Shown here piece after piece: positions 30,229 through 40,974 of a DNA stretch of 64,000 bases (positions within the stretch are counted from its first letter, which is position 1; the number at the start of each line of letters is the position of its first letter). The DNA comes from Myxococcales bacterium (GTDB lineage Bacteria; Myxococcota_A; Polyangia; Haliangiales; Haliangiaceae). The translations under genes were made by a program, and so were the position numbers. Under the pieces are notes generated by a model. The model saw nothing but the letters and a program-made list of their open reading frames with translations, had not been told where the DNA came from and made no database searches. The stretch spans positions 124,001 to 188,000 of the forward strand of contig JADKKI010000007.1 in NCBI GenBank assembly GCA_016720595.1, in the 5' to 3' direction.

Positions 30229-31410
30229 ATGACCGTCTGCAATCGTTGCGGGAAAGAAAACCAGGATCACTACAAGTTCTGCCTCGGCTGCGGGGCAGAG
30301 CTCACGGCTGCGCCCAAGCCGGGCGGGCCTGGTGGTGGTGATGTGGCGATGATGAAGACGATGATGCAGGACCCATCGCAGGGCAGCCCGCTCGCCGGCG
30401 CACCGCTGCGTGGGCCGTCTGGCGCGATGCCCCAGCCGGGCCCGATGGGCCCCGGCCCCGGTGGCCGCCCGACGGGTGGCGGGATGCCCGGGATGCCGCC
30501 CCCAGGACCGCTCGGCGGTCCCGCGATGCCGCCGCCGATGGGACCGCCCCCGGGCGTCCCCGGCTTCTCGCCGAGCTACGTCCCGCCCGCCGGTCCCGGT
30601 CCGGGTGCTGCAGCGATGGGTGGCCCCGCGCCCGGCATGCGCCGTTGCCCCTCGTGCGGTAGCGACGTCCCGCCGACGTTCCGGTTCTGCGGCACCTGCG
30701 GCTTCCGCATGGACGAGGGCTCCGCGCCCGCGCCGATGCCGATGCCTCCTGGCCCTGGCTCCGCCCCGCAGGCGAGCCCGCAGCGCAGGATCTCGATGAC
30801 CCTGATCCGCCCCGATGGCACCGAGGGCGGCACCCACGATCTGCGTCAGGGCGAGAACAAGCTCGGCCGCAGCTTCGGGCCGGTGTTCGAGAACGACGGC
30901 TACCTGTCGCCGATCCACGCGCAGCTCGATCTTCGCGGCGTGACCGGGGTGGTCCGCGATCTCGATTCGCTCAACGGCGTGTTCGTGAAGATGACCGGCG
31001 AGGAGGAGCTGACCTCCGGCCAGATCCTGCGCATCGGTCAGGAGCTCCTGCGCTTCGAGCTGATCGGCGCACCCGAGCCCACCGCCGACGGCACCGAGCT
31101 CATGGGCAGCCCGAACCCCGGCTTCTGGGGAAAGCTGACCGTGATCATCGGCCGCGAGATCACCGGCGCGGCGTTCCCGCTGCTCGGCGAGCAGATCACC
31201 CTCGGCCGCGAGCGTGGCGAGATCAACTTCCCCGATGATGGCTACGTGTCAGGCCTCCACGCCCGCGTCACGCTCCGCGATGGCCGGGTGTTCCTGACCG
31301 ATCTCGGCAGCTCGAACGGCACGTTCGTGAAGGTCAACGGCGAGCGCGCGATCGGTCACGAATCGTTCGTGCTCCTCGGGCAGCAGCTGTTCCGGCTCAA
31401 CCTCGCCTGA
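30229..31410 (+). CDS. Zinc-ribbon, Pro-rich, double FHA protein
   Basis: 393 residues, a paralogue of the preceding gene. The first ribbon (CNRCGKENQDHYKFCLGCG) is N-terminal, then comes a Pro/Gly/Met-rich stretch of about 110 residues, then the second ribbon (CPSCGSDVPPTFRFCGTCG). FHA 1 (about 185-285) has YLSPIHAQL and DSLNGVFVK; FHA 2 (about 305-393) has LGRERGEINFPDDGYVSGLH and LGSSNGTFVKVN. As in its neighbour, the second FHA is the better conserved. The long Pro-rich spacer could act as a flexible tether. It is followed by the non-coding repeat block. Confidence 0.88.
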   Translation: MTVCNRCGKENQDHYKFCLGCGAELTAAPKPGGPGGGDVAMMKTMMQDPSQGSPLAGAPLRGPSGAMPQPGPMGPGPGGRPTGGGMPGMPPPGPLGGPAMPPPMGPPPGVPGFSPSYVPPAGPGPGAAAMGGPAPGMRRCPSCGSDVPPTFRFCGTCGFRMDEGSAPAPMPMPPGPGSAPQASPQRRISMTLIRPDGTEGGTHDLRQGENKLGRSFGPVFENDGYLSPIHAQLDLRGVTGVVRDLDSLNGVFVKMTGEEELTSGQILRIGQELLRFELIGAPEPTADGTELMGSPNPGFWGKLTVIIGREITGAAFPLLGEQITLGRERGEINFPDDGYVSGLHARVTLRDGRVFLTDLGSSNGTFVKVNGERAIGHESFVLLGQQLFRLNLA

Positions 31411-31444
31411 ACCGCCAGCGGCCTCACGGGCGCCCCACGAGCGC

Positions 31445-31621
31445 GAACCGCCACGGGCGCCAGTGTTCGTTCCCCGGCACTTCCGTGTCCCGGAGGTTTC
31501 GAACCGCCAAGGCCGCCAAGGGCGCCAAGGTCGGAGAGGGTCTTCAACCTGACACGAACGCCCGCACGAGGACGCGCACGCCCCTGTTCGTTGGTTGGCA
31601 CTTCGGTGCCCCAGAGGTTTC
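31445..31621. repeat. 177-bp direct repeat, copy 1
   Basis: The unit begins GAACCGCCACGGGCGCCAG and contains a run of CGCCAAGG-type words (GAACCGCCAAGGCCGCCAAG) and the hairpin GGCAC-TTCG-GTGCC. It lies just after the second FHA gene. No frame across it looks like protein. Confidence 0.85.
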
Positions 31622-31775
31622 GAACCGCCACGGGCGCCAGTGTTCGTTTCCCCGGCACTGCCGTGTCCCGGAGGTTTCGAACCGCCAAGGCCGCCAAGGG
31701 CGCCAAGGTCGGAGAGTTTTTTCAACCTGACACGAACGCCCGCCCGAGGACGCGCACGCTCGTGTTCGTTGGTTT
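31622..31775. repeat. 177-bp direct repeat, copy 2 (partial)
   Basis: It follows copy 1 immediately and matches it at most positions. Differences include an extra T early on and a six-T run in place of the shorter T tract. It runs into the 13-bp tandem array at 31776. Confidence 0.85.
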
Positions 31776-31827
31776 GCACTTCGGTGCCGCACTTCGATGC
31801 TGCAGTTCGGTGCCGCAGTTCGGTGCC
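31776..31827. repeat. Four tandem 13-bp units with hairpin potential
   Basis: Units GCACTTCGGTGCC, GCACTTCGATGCT and two of GCAGTTCGGTGCC lie head to tail. The first type can fold as a short stem closed by a TTCG loop. Confidence 0.8.
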
Positions 31828-31905
31828 GTTCAAACCAGCAGCCAACACGGAAGTGCACTCCTCCAAACTGGAGCGCTCGCGTCCTTGGTAGAGCGCCTGT
31901 GACGC

Positions 31906-32041
31906 GTTGAAAAACTCTCTCCGCTTGGCGCCCTTGGCGTCCTTGGCGGTTCGTAACCTCTGGGGCACGGAAGTGCCAACCAGCGAACCCTTGGCGGTTC
32001 GTAGACGGAAGTGCCAGCGAACCCTTGGCGGTTCGTTGGCG
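31906..32041. repeat. Inverted counterpart of the 177-bp repeats
   Basis: 31906-31952 is a near reverse complement of 31679-31726, so a stem of about 47 bp could form across roughly 180 bases. Beyond it, the 22-base word beginning CAGCGAACCCTTGGCGGTTC occurs twice (31981-32002 and 32015-32036). The block ends at the stop of the IPT/TIG lipoprotein gene. Confidence 0.8.
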
Positions 32042-32042
32042 G

Positions 32043-32438
32043 TTACTTCTTCGGCTTGCTGATATCGAGATCCTGCACGCTCGGAACGCTGTCGTTCTTC
32101 TCGACGAACGTGAAGCCGTCCTTGATCTTCAGCTGACCACCCGGGTCGAAGATGATCAGGACGTCGACCTTCTCGTTCGGCTTGCCGCCCGGCGCCTCGA
32201 TGATCAGCTCGCTATCGCTCGCGAACCGAACCACCGTGCCCTGGCGCGAACCGAAGTAGACCTTCACGTTTCGAGGGCCATCGGCGGTGAACCGATTGCC
32301 TTTGATGCGGACGTACGTCCCACCCTCGACGTCGCCCTTCTCTGGCTCGATGCCCGTGACCTTGAGCTTGGTGTCAGCGTCGCCGCACGCGGAGATCGCG
32401 AGCAGCAGCAGCACCGGGAGCACCAGACGCCTCGTCAT
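32043..32438 (-). CDS. IPT/TIG-domain lipoprotein
   Basis: 131 residues. The signal MTRRLVLPVLLLLAISAC gives lipid-modified Cys18. An Ig-like IPT/TIG fold follows (about 25-108): VTGIEPEKGDVEGGTYVRIK and NVKVYFGSRQGTVV are typical strand and turn elements. IPT/TIG domains serve as adhesive or structural modules at the cell surface. The tail is Asp/Lys-rich. The ATG at the signal was chosen over one 36 bases upstream. It follows the sigma factor gene by about 43 bases on the same strand. Confidence 0.8.
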   Translation of the reverse strand: MTRRLVLPVLLLLAISACGDADTKLKVTGIEPEKGDVEGGTYVRIKGNRFTADGPRNVKVYFGSRQGTVVRFASDSELIIEAPGGKPNEKVDVLIIFDPGGQLKIKDGFTFVEKNDSVPSVQDLDISKPKK

Positions 32439-32481
32439 GAGGGGAACGTACCGAAATTCGGGCTGGTTAGCCAACTCCCGG

Positions 32482-33846
32482 TTACATCAGGTCGCGTCGG
32501 GCGAGGGCCCGGCGCATCTTGGCCAGGGCCTGCTCCTGGAGCTGCCGGATGCGCTCGCGGGACAGGTTGTACTTGTCCCCGATCTCCTTGAGGGTCAGCT
32601 CCTGCTCGGTTCCCAGGCCAAACCGCTGGCGGAGGATGTCCGCCTCGATGGGCCGGAGCTCCCCCAGCATGCTGCGGACCTCGGTGGTCAGGGCCTCCCA
32701 CTCCAGGTCCTGGGTGGGCGAGATCTCCTCGCGGTCGGGGTCCTCGAGGACCTCGCCGAGGACCCGGCCCTCGTCGTCTCCCACCGGCTTGTCGATCGAG
32801 ACCGATTGCTCGAGCAGCCAGCTCCGCATCTTCTCGATCTTGTCGACCGGCATCTGGGTCGCCTTGGCGAGCTCCTCACTCGTGGGCTGACGGCCTAGCT
32901 GCCCGGTGAGCATCCGGCGAGCCTTGGTGACCCGGTGCTGTGCGTCGATCATGTGGACGGGGAGGCGAATCTCGCGCCCCTTGTCCGCGAGCGCGCGGCT
33001 GATCGCATGCCGGATCCACCAGCTCGCATAGGTCGAGAACCGGAAGCCGCGACGGTAGTCGTACCGCTCCACGGCCTTGAGGAGCCCGAGGTTGCCCTCC
33101 TGGATCAGATCCGCGAGCGCCATCCGCCCGTGGTTGAAGCGGCGCGCGATGCTGACGACCAGGCGGAGGTTCGCGCGCACGAAGTCATTGCGAGCCTCCA
33201 TCGCGGCGCGATTCGCGCTGATCACGCGACGCAGCCACTCGGTGCGCGCCCGCTCGCGACCGAGCGAGCCCACATCCGTGCCCCGCACGCCGATGTTGAG
33301 CGACAGGCGATCGATGGTGCACAGCGCGGCATCGATGAACAGGTGATCGGTATCGTCAGCGCGCAGCTTGCGCGCGGCCTTCGCCGCGAGCTTCGGGTAG
33401 CTCTTCGGATCAGGACGCTCGGCGGCCTTGCGCAACGTCTTGGCCTCCGCCGGCAGCGCGGTCAGCTCCTCGAGAGTGGCGAGGATGTGCTCGATCGCGG
33501 GCGGATGCGCGAGCACCGCTTCCCACAGCATGATCTCGAGCGCCTCGATCTCGCGGGCCGAGGTGAACTCCTCCTCGGGGCGCAGCACATCGAGCGCGGC
33601 CATGTCACGGAAGTACATCGACAGGTAGGTGCCGCCATCGGGACGCACCTTCTTCTCGACGACGACGATCTCCTCGCCGTCGCCCGCGAGGGCCTCGGCA
33701 TCGATCTCGGCATCCGCCTCGGCATCCGGAGCGGGCTCCGACTTGCTGCGCTTCGGTGCCTTCGCGGTCACGCGGGCGACACGCCCCGCGCGTGCGCTCG
33801 GACGTCCAAACCCGGTAGCCCCAAGCTTCGTGACGATGGCTGCCAT
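32482..33846 (-). CDS. RNA polymerase sigma factor, sigma-70 family (RpoD/RpoS-like)
   Basis: 454 residues. Region 1.2 is recognisable ([20 protein letters not shown]). Region 2 has [20 protein letters not shown], then [20 protein letters not shown] and the -10-melting [17 protein letters not shown]. Region 3 and region 4 ([20 protein letters not shown]) are complete. An insertion of about 100 residues separates regions 1.2 and 2, and the N-terminus is acidic. It is shorter than a primary RpoD and lacks a clear region 1.1, so it is probably a non-essential group 2 factor like the myxobacterial SigB/C/D proteins. The exact subgroup is uncertain. Confidence 0.85.
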   Translation of the reverse strand: MAAIVTKLGATGFGRPSARAGRVARVTAKAPKRSKSEPAPDAEADAEIDAEALAGDGEEIVVVEKKVRPDGGTYLSMYFRDMAALDVLRPEEEFTSAREIEALEIMLWEAVLAHPPAIEHILATLEELTALPAEAKTLRKAAERPDPKSYPKLAAKAARKLRADDTDHLFIDAALCTIDRLSLNIGVRGTDVGSLGRERARTEWLRRVISANRAAMEARNDFVRANLRLVVSIARRFNHGRMALADLIQEGNLGLLKAVERYDYRRGFRFSTYASWWIRHAISRALADKGREIRLPVHMIDAQHRVTKARRMLTGQLGRQPTSEELAKATQMPVDKIEKMRSWLLEQSVSIDKPVGDDEGRVLGEVLEDPDREEISPTQDLEWEALTTEVRSMLGELRPIEADILRQRFGLGTEQELTLKEIGDKYNLSRERIRQLQEQALAKMRRALARRDLM

Positions 33847-33996
33847 CGATCTGCCTTTCCAGCGCGCGGGCGCGCTTACCTATCAGACGCGCGACGAGGC
33901 CAAATGTTTTGGCGATCTTCGCGCGTGCAAAAGGAACGCCCGATCGAGCTGAATTATTCCGCCGTACCGGGAGTAACCCCGTGTAACGGCTCGGAA

Positions 33997-36210
33997 TCAG
34001 GTCGAGGCGGGATCCTTGCGCTCAGCTAGGACAATGATGTGGCGCGATTGGTTGCCGAAAAATCGGCCGCGCGTGTGGTAACCGCCCGAGACCTCGAGCA
34101 CGCGGAAGCCCGCGGCGTGCATGAGCTTGCCGACCTCATGTAGCGAATAGGCCCGCACCGAGATCTCCTGCTCGAGCTGGCGGCCATCATCGAACACCAC
34201 GGAGCGGTTCACCTGGATGCGCGAGGAGAAGTAGTTGAGCTCGACCTCCTCCAGCACGACGCAGCCCTCGCCTTCCCACCACACACGCGTCGGCAGATCC
34301 GCGATCACATAGTCGCGGTTCAAGATCTCGATCATCACGCGGCCGCCTGGCTTCAGCGCGCGCGCGATGTTCGACACCGTCTTCTTGTTGGTCTCGTCGT
34401 CGAAGTACCCGAACGTCGAGAACATGCAGTAGGCGCCGTCGAACTGCGCATCGAAATCGAGCTCGCGCATGTCGCCGCGCACGAAGTTGATCTCGAGGCC
34501 GCGACGCATGGCCTCTTCGCCGCCGCGCACCAGGAGCGGCGTGGAGAGATCGAGGCCGACGACGTGGAAGCCGCGGGCCGCTAGCTCCATCGCATGGCGG
34601 CCATAGCCGCACCCGATGTCGAGCACCTGGGCGCCCGGCGACAGGCCCATCGCCTCGATCACGAACTCGGCCTCGGACTGGGTCGCCTGCGGTGTCAGGA
34701 ACGGCAGCGTCCGGAGATAGTCCTCGTCGAACAGGTCGACGAACCACGGCTTCCCTCGCGAGCCCTTGCCCTCGATCTTGCTCTGTGTGGCAGCCGCCGT
34801 CGGCGGCGTGGGCTTGATCTTGGGAGGCGGCGCGGGTGGTGCCTTGTGGGCAGGCGGCGGCGGGGGCGGCGCCGCGTGCGGCCCCGAATGCTGCGAATGC
34901 GCGGGCGTGTGCTGCGTCGGCGCGTGCGACACCGGGACGACGGCACCCGGATCGGGCTTCGCCTCCTTGCCGGTGAACGGCGGCGGCACCGAGGCCGGGT
35001 GGTTGTCCGATTTGGTGTTGGAGAACGGCGGCGGCACCGACGGCGGACGCTTGCGATCCGGGCTCGGCGACGGCGGCGGTGGCGTCACCGCGGCAGCCTG
35101 CGGCACCGACTTCAGCGGCTGCTCGTCGACATCGACCTCGAACTCGCCGGAGCTGTCGGCCCGCATCGCGAGCTCGTTGATGTCGATCTCGGCGAGCGAC
35201 TCCGGCTTCTCCTCGATCTGCACGTCGACATCGAGCGCAGTCAGCGGCTGCGTCGTGCTGATGCTCGGCGCCGCGGCCGCCAGGGGCTGCGCCGGTGCAG
35301 GCGTGGAGGGCTGTGCGGGACCAGCAGCTGGCGCGGGCTGCGTGGCCGCGCGATAGGCCTCGCGCACTTCCTCGAGATCCTCGTCGGACAGCGCCACCGT
35401 CCGTAGCCGCTCACGCGACTGCACCCGTGGCATCGCCGGCGGCGGAGGAGGTGCGGCGGACTCCCCAGGCTCGGTGTGCGCGCGCTGACCCGGTGGGCGT
35501 GCGACGCCAGACGGTGCGAGCGGCGGTGATGCGGAAGGCTCGCTCGCGTGCACGTTCGGCGGCGCGATCGACGGCTCGGTGGTCAGGCGGGACGACGCCT
35601 GCGGGCGCCCTCCGGCCTCGTTCCCGACGTGCGCTGCGTGGCTGCCCGGGGTGGGCGGGTCGGAGTCCAGGGTCGGGCCAGCATCGCCCCCGTCGAACGC
35701 GCCCATGTCGACGTCGACCTCGACGCTGCGCATCGGGCTCGGATCGGTCTGGACGCGCGGCATCGTGATCCGCGGCTGAGAGCTGCGCTCGCGCAGGCCG
35801 GGCTCCGTGAGGCCGAGCGCCTCGAGATCCACCGCGCTCATCTCGCGCGTCTTCATCTCGAAGTCGGCGGACTCCACCGGCTGGTTCGGCGGATCGATCA
35901 CGGTGGACATCGAGTCCGGTGCCATCGGATCCGCGAAGCTCGGGATCGACGTCGGGATTGGCTCGGACGGCGAGTCCGAGACGATCCGCGGGACCGGCTC
36001 GGACGCATCACTCGTGAAGCTGTACGCGATCGACATCGCGAGCGAAGGATCTTCGGGAACGGGCGCGACCACGGGCGGCGTGGTCGACCGGCGCGGGACG
36101 TTGTCCGACGGGACGCGCAAGCCACCGCCGCGACGGCGGCGACGACGGCGCTCGGCCGTGGTCATCCCGACCTCCATGTCGGCCTGCGAGTCGTCGTCGC
36201 GCTTGCTCAC
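33997..36210 (-). CDS. Class I SAM-dependent methyltransferase with long disordered N-terminus
   Basis: 737 residues from GTG. The last 230 form the catalytic domain: motif I VLDIGCGYGRHAMELAARGF, the acidic loop VVGLDLS, FDGAYCMFSTFGYFDD and LKPGGRVMIEILN. The first 480 are low-complexity, rich in Pro, Ser and Asp, with a basic patch (RRRRRRGGG) near residue 20 and short acidic motifs such as DVDVQIEEKPESLAEIDINE. Substrate unknown. The start overlaps the psd stop (GTGA), implying co-translation; a phospholipid or cell-surface substrate is conceivable but unproven. Confidence 0.82.
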   Translation of the reverse strand: MSKRDDDSQADMEVGMTTAERRRRRRRGGGLRVPSDNVPRRSTTPPVVAPVPEDPSLAMSIAYSFTSDASEPVPRIVSDSPSEPIPTSIPSFADPMAPDSMSTVIDPPNQPVESADFEMKTREMSAVDLEALGLTEPGLRERSSQPRITMPRVQTDPSPMRSVEVDVDMGAFDGGDAGPTLDSDPPTPGSHAAHVGNEAGGRPQASSRLTTEPSIAPPNVHASEPSASPPLAPSGVARPPGQRAHTEPGESAAPPPPPAMPRVQSRERLRTVALSDEDLEEVREAYRAATQPAPAAGPAQPSTPAPAQPLAAAAPSISTTQPLTALDVDVQIEEKPESLAEIDINELAMRADSSGEFEVDVDEQPLKSVPQAAAVTPPPPSPSPDRKRPPSVPPPFSNTKSDNHPASVPPPFTGKEAKPDPGAVVPVSHAPTQHTPAHSQHSGPHAAPPPPPPAHKAPPAPPPKIKPTPPTAAATQSKIEGKGSRGKPWFVDLFDEDYLRTLPFLTPQATQSEAEFVIEAMGLSPGAQVLDIGCGYGRHAMELAARGFHVVGLDLSTPLLVRGGEEAMRRGLEINFVRGDMRELDFDAQFDGAYCMFSTFGYFDDETNKKTVSNIARALKPGGRVMIEILNRDYVIADLPTRVWWEGEGCVVLEEVELNYFSSRIQVNRSVVFDDGRQLEQEISVRAYSLHEVGKLMHAAGFRVLEVSGGYHTRGRFFGNQSRHIIVLAERKDPAST

Positions 36211-37082
36211 GAGGCGCCCCCGCTCACGCGGCCGAGCCGCTCGCCAAACCGCACGGGCTGAGCGACCTCGCCGGCGAGCGTGGCCCTGCCCGGCTCGAAG
36301 ATCATCACCACGGTCGAGCCGAGCCGGAACGCCCCGAGCTCGTCGCCCTTGCGGACGCGGACGCCGGAGAGCTCGATGCGGCGGCGCTCGCGGAGCCCAC
36401 GGAACGTGGCGCTATCAGGCGCATGCGCGAGGCGGATGTTGCCAACGCCGGCCGCGCCCACCATCACGAGTGCGACGTGACCGAGCGCGCCGGCATTCAT
36501 GTGGATCACCACGCGCTCGTTGCGAGCGAGCAGACCTTCGCGACGCTCGGTGGCCCAGCGATTCACCGGCCACAGGGTCCCTGGGACGTAGTCGTAGCTC
36601 AGGAGCTCCGCGTCGACCGGCGCATGGACGCGGTGGTAGTCCTTGGGCGACAGGTAGATGGTCATGTACGCGCCCCCCGAGAGGCGCGCTGCGAGCGAGC
36701 CAGGCCCGGACGCGGCCACGAGCTCCTCGAGCCGGTAGCTGCGGCCCTTGGCCTGGACGAGCGCACCGTCGACGGCTTCGCCACGGGCCGCGATCACGCC
36801 GTCGCACGGCGAGATGATCGCATCGGCCGCGGGATCGACGGTGCGTGCACCATCGCGCAGCTTGCGGGCGAAGAAGTCCCCGAGCGAGGGATAGGCTCCG
36901 AGCGGCAGCTCGGTCTCATCGAGGTTCGCGCCGACCGCGCGCGCAAACGCACGGTACGCCAGCCCACGCAACGCACTCGGAAGTGCGCGGCTCGCCAGCG
37001 TGCCCACGACGGCGGAGTACGCAGCGCCCGGGCGCGCGCCTCCCTTCGCACCGCTATTGGGGCCTGGCTTGCTGAAATCCAC
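36207..37082 (-). CDS. psd: Phosphatidylserine decarboxylase proenzyme
   Basis: About 291 residues from GTG 37082; another GTG at 37007 is also possible and no ribosome site decides. The family makes phosphatidylethanolamine at the inner membrane. Signatures: PLGAYPSLGDFFARKLRDGA, DAIISPCDGVIAARG, then YLSPKDYHRVHAPVD with the active-site His, and the self-cleavage motif LGST near the end (FRLGSTVVMIFEPG), which yields the pyruvoyl group on Ser. The stop overlaps the methyltransferase start. No pssA is seen nearby. Confidence 0.92.
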   Translation of the reverse strand: MDFSKPGPNSGAKGGARPGAAYSAVVGTLASRALPSALRGLAYRAFARAVGANLDETELPLGAYPSLGDFFARKLRDGARTVDPAADAIISPCDGVIAARGEAVDGALVQAKGRSYRLEELVAASGPGSLAARLSGGAYMTIYLSPKDYHRVHAPVDAELLSYDYVPGTLWPVNRWATERREGLLARNERVVIHMNAGALGHVALVMVGAAGVGNIRLAHAPDSATFRGLRERRRIELSGVRVRKGDELGAFRLGSTVVMIFEPGRATLAGEVAQPVRFGERLGRVSGGAS

Positions 37083-37206
37083 GCAGGTACTCGGCGTCCC
37101 CCCGGCCCACGCGTGGACCGGAATACCCTGATTCTGCCAGGGGGGGCGCCGAGTTACAAGGTCGGGAGCAGCTACCGTCGGGTAGCTCCTGGCCGTCCAG
37201 CCGGGC

Positions 37207-38619
<1,413 letters not shown>

Positions 38620-38641
38620 GGCGTGCTCTCCTGTCGTTACT

Positions 38642-38981
<340 letters not shown>

Positions 38982-39034
38982 GCCGCGATCGTTAGCCCAC
39001 GGATTGTTTCCGGCGGGTTTCGCGGGAGGAAATG

Positions 39035-40888
39035 TTAGTCGCGCAGCTTGCTGCGGAACGCGTCGATGCGACGCACGGCGTCGTCGAGGTTCTCGGGCGT
39101 CATCTTGAACTGGATGAACGAGGTGAGCTCGTTCCACTCGCGATCCAGCTGCATGCCGTTCTTGGCCTTGTACGATTCGTACTGGCGAGACGTGGCCGAG
39201 AACTTCGCCCCCACCGCCTCGCGGGTGACGCCGGCTGGCTTCGGCGGATCCTTCTTGCCGAGGTCCGGTTTGCGGCCCGGGTTCTTCTTGACGATCACCG
39301 GCGGCACCGCGGCGGCCGATCCGGAGCCCGCGTCGGCGACGTCGGTCTGAACCGCAGGCACGTCGGGTTTCACCTCGACCGGCGGCGGGTTCTTCGGCGG
39401 CGGGGGCGGCGTCTCGATCGCTTCGAACGTGATGCCCTTGTTCGAGCCCGCCTCGGCGACCTTGGCGGGTGGCTCCGCACGGCTACGCGTCATCGCGAAG
39501 GCGATCACCGCGACCACCGCGATCGCGGCGAGCAGGCCCAGGACGATCACCTTGCGGTTGTCGCGGGCGGGCTGCTCGCGGACCGAGGTGCCGGTGCCAT
39601 CCGCGAGGTCGAGATCGTCATAGCCGGCCGGGAGGCTGCCGGTCGTCGGGGGCTTGCCGCCGAGCGGCGTCGCCGGAATCGCGCGTGCCTGGCCCGTGGA
39701 TCGGCTCTGCGTCGTCGGGCGGCTCGGCGCGCTCTCGGCGGGCGCCGGCAACGGCAGCTGCGCCATCGCGAACGAGACCGTGGAGATGGTCTGCGTGTGC
39801 AGCTGCTCCTGGAAGTCCGCGATGTGCGTCTTCGCCACGCGATCATGCAGCTCGCGCTGGCCATTCATCTCGTCGGCGAACAGGTCGCGCATGTACTGCC
39901 CGAGCTGATCGGTGGAGATCGTGGGATTGACCTGCACCAGGGCCTGCTGGATCGCATCGCGGAACTCGGCCGCGGTCTGATAGCGATCGTCGGACTTGGG
40001 CCGCAGCGCGGTGGCGACGAGGTCGTCGTACGGCGCGAGCTCGGGCGCGATCTCCGACGGCAGCGGGTGCTCGCCCTTGGCCACCTTCTTCGCGAGGGCG
40101 CGGTAGTCGGGCTCCTGCCCTGCCTCGTACAACCGCTGCCCCGTGAGCAGCTCGTAGAGGACGACGCCGGCCGCATAGAGATCGGTGCGGTGATCGACGA
40201 CCCCGCCGCGGATCAGCTGCTCGGGCGCCATGTAGCCGAACTTGCCGAACCCCATCTTCGGATCCGTGGCGGTTCCACGGATCGCGCTCTTCGCGATCCC
40301 GAAATCGATGACCTTGGTCTCGCCCTCGAACGACACCAGGACGTTGGGCGGAGAGATATCGCAGTGGACGAGGTTGAGCGACGAGCCATCGGCGCTCGTC
40401 CGGCGGTGCGCGTAGGCGAGGCCGTTCGCGAGCTCGCGACCGATGAACAGCGCGAGATCGACCGGCATCCGCACCCGGCGGTGTGCGAGGAGCGCGAGCG
40501 TCCGCCTTAGATCGCGACCTTCGACGTACTCGAGCGCGAGGAAGTACTCGTCACCGACGCGACCGACCTCGAACACCTGCGCGACATTGACGTGCTGCAG
40601 CTTGATCGCGACCTGCGCCTCGTCGACGAACCGGGAGATGAACTGCTCGTCGGCGGCGAGGTGCGGGAGCACCTTCTTGATCACCGCCAGCTTCTCGAAC
40701 CCCGCGAGGCCGTGCTTGGCCAGGAAGATCTCGCCCATGCCGCCGCGCGACAGGCGCTGCACGAGCAGGTACCGGCCGAACACCTGGGGGAGGGTCGGAT
40801 CTTGTCGGGCCGTCGGCCCCGTGTGCCCACCCTTGTCAGTCCCTGCTTGCAACGCACCCAATCCTAACGCGCTGGGCGATTCGTACAA
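39035..40888 (-). CDS. Hanks-type serine/threonine protein kinase, membrane-anchored
   Basis: 617 residues from a TTG start (start uncertain). The kinase domain (about 38-300) has the Gly loop LSRGGMGEIF, catalytic Lys71, the catalytic loop HCDISPPNVL (His175, Asp177, Asn182), DFG at 195-197 and GYMAPEQ. The HRD Arg is Cys here, making it a non-RD kinase. A disordered region is followed by one TM helix (VIVLGLLAAIAVVAVIAFAM, about 450-470) and a periplasmic tail rich in Pro and Lys. It is the only kinase seen in the window and a possible source of phosphothreonine for the FHA proteins; that link is inference. Confidence 0.92.
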   Translation of the reverse strand: MYESPSALGLGALQAGTDKGGHTGPTARQDPTLPQVFGRYLLVQRLSRGGMGEIFLAKHGLAGFEKLAVIKKVLPHLAADEQFISRFVDEAQVAIKLQHVNVAQVFEVGRVGDEYFLALEYVEGRDLRRTLALLAHRRVRMPVDLALFIGRELANGLAYAHRRTSADGSSLNLVHCDISPPNVLVSFEGETKVIDFGIAKSAIRGTATDPKMGFGKFGYMAPEQLIRGGVVDHRTDLYAAGVVLYELLTGQRLYEAGQEPDYRALAKKVAKGEHPLPSEIAPELAPYDDLVATALRPKSDDRYQTAAEFRDAIQQALVQVNPTISTDQLGQYMRDLFADEMNGQRELHDRVAKTHIADFQEQLHTQTISTVSFAMAQLPLPAPAESAPSRPTTQSRSTGQARAIPATPLGGKPPTTGSLPAGYDDLDLADGTGTSVREQPARDNRKVIVLGLLAAIAVVAVIAFAMTRSRAEPPAKVAEAGSNKGITFEAIETPPPPPKNPPPVEVKPDVPAVQTDVADAGSGSAAAVPPVIVKKNPGRKPDLGKKDPPKPAGVTREAVGAKFSATSRQYESYKAKNGMQLDREWNELTSFIQFKMTPENLDDAVRRIDAFRSKLRD

Positions 40889-40974
40889 CGATCGGATGAG
40901 GTCGCCTAGCGATCTCTTGGCTGGCCAACAACTCGTTGCGTTTCAGTTGGTTGTAGGTGCGAGTGCGCCTCAGC

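Noticed and set aside
31490..31690. tRNA-like TTCGAA words
   Set aside because: They occur inside the repeat unit and no cloverleaf can be drawn around them.
31445..31830. CRISPR-like array
   Set aside because: The direct repeats are long and adjacent with no regular unique spacers, and no cas gene is present.
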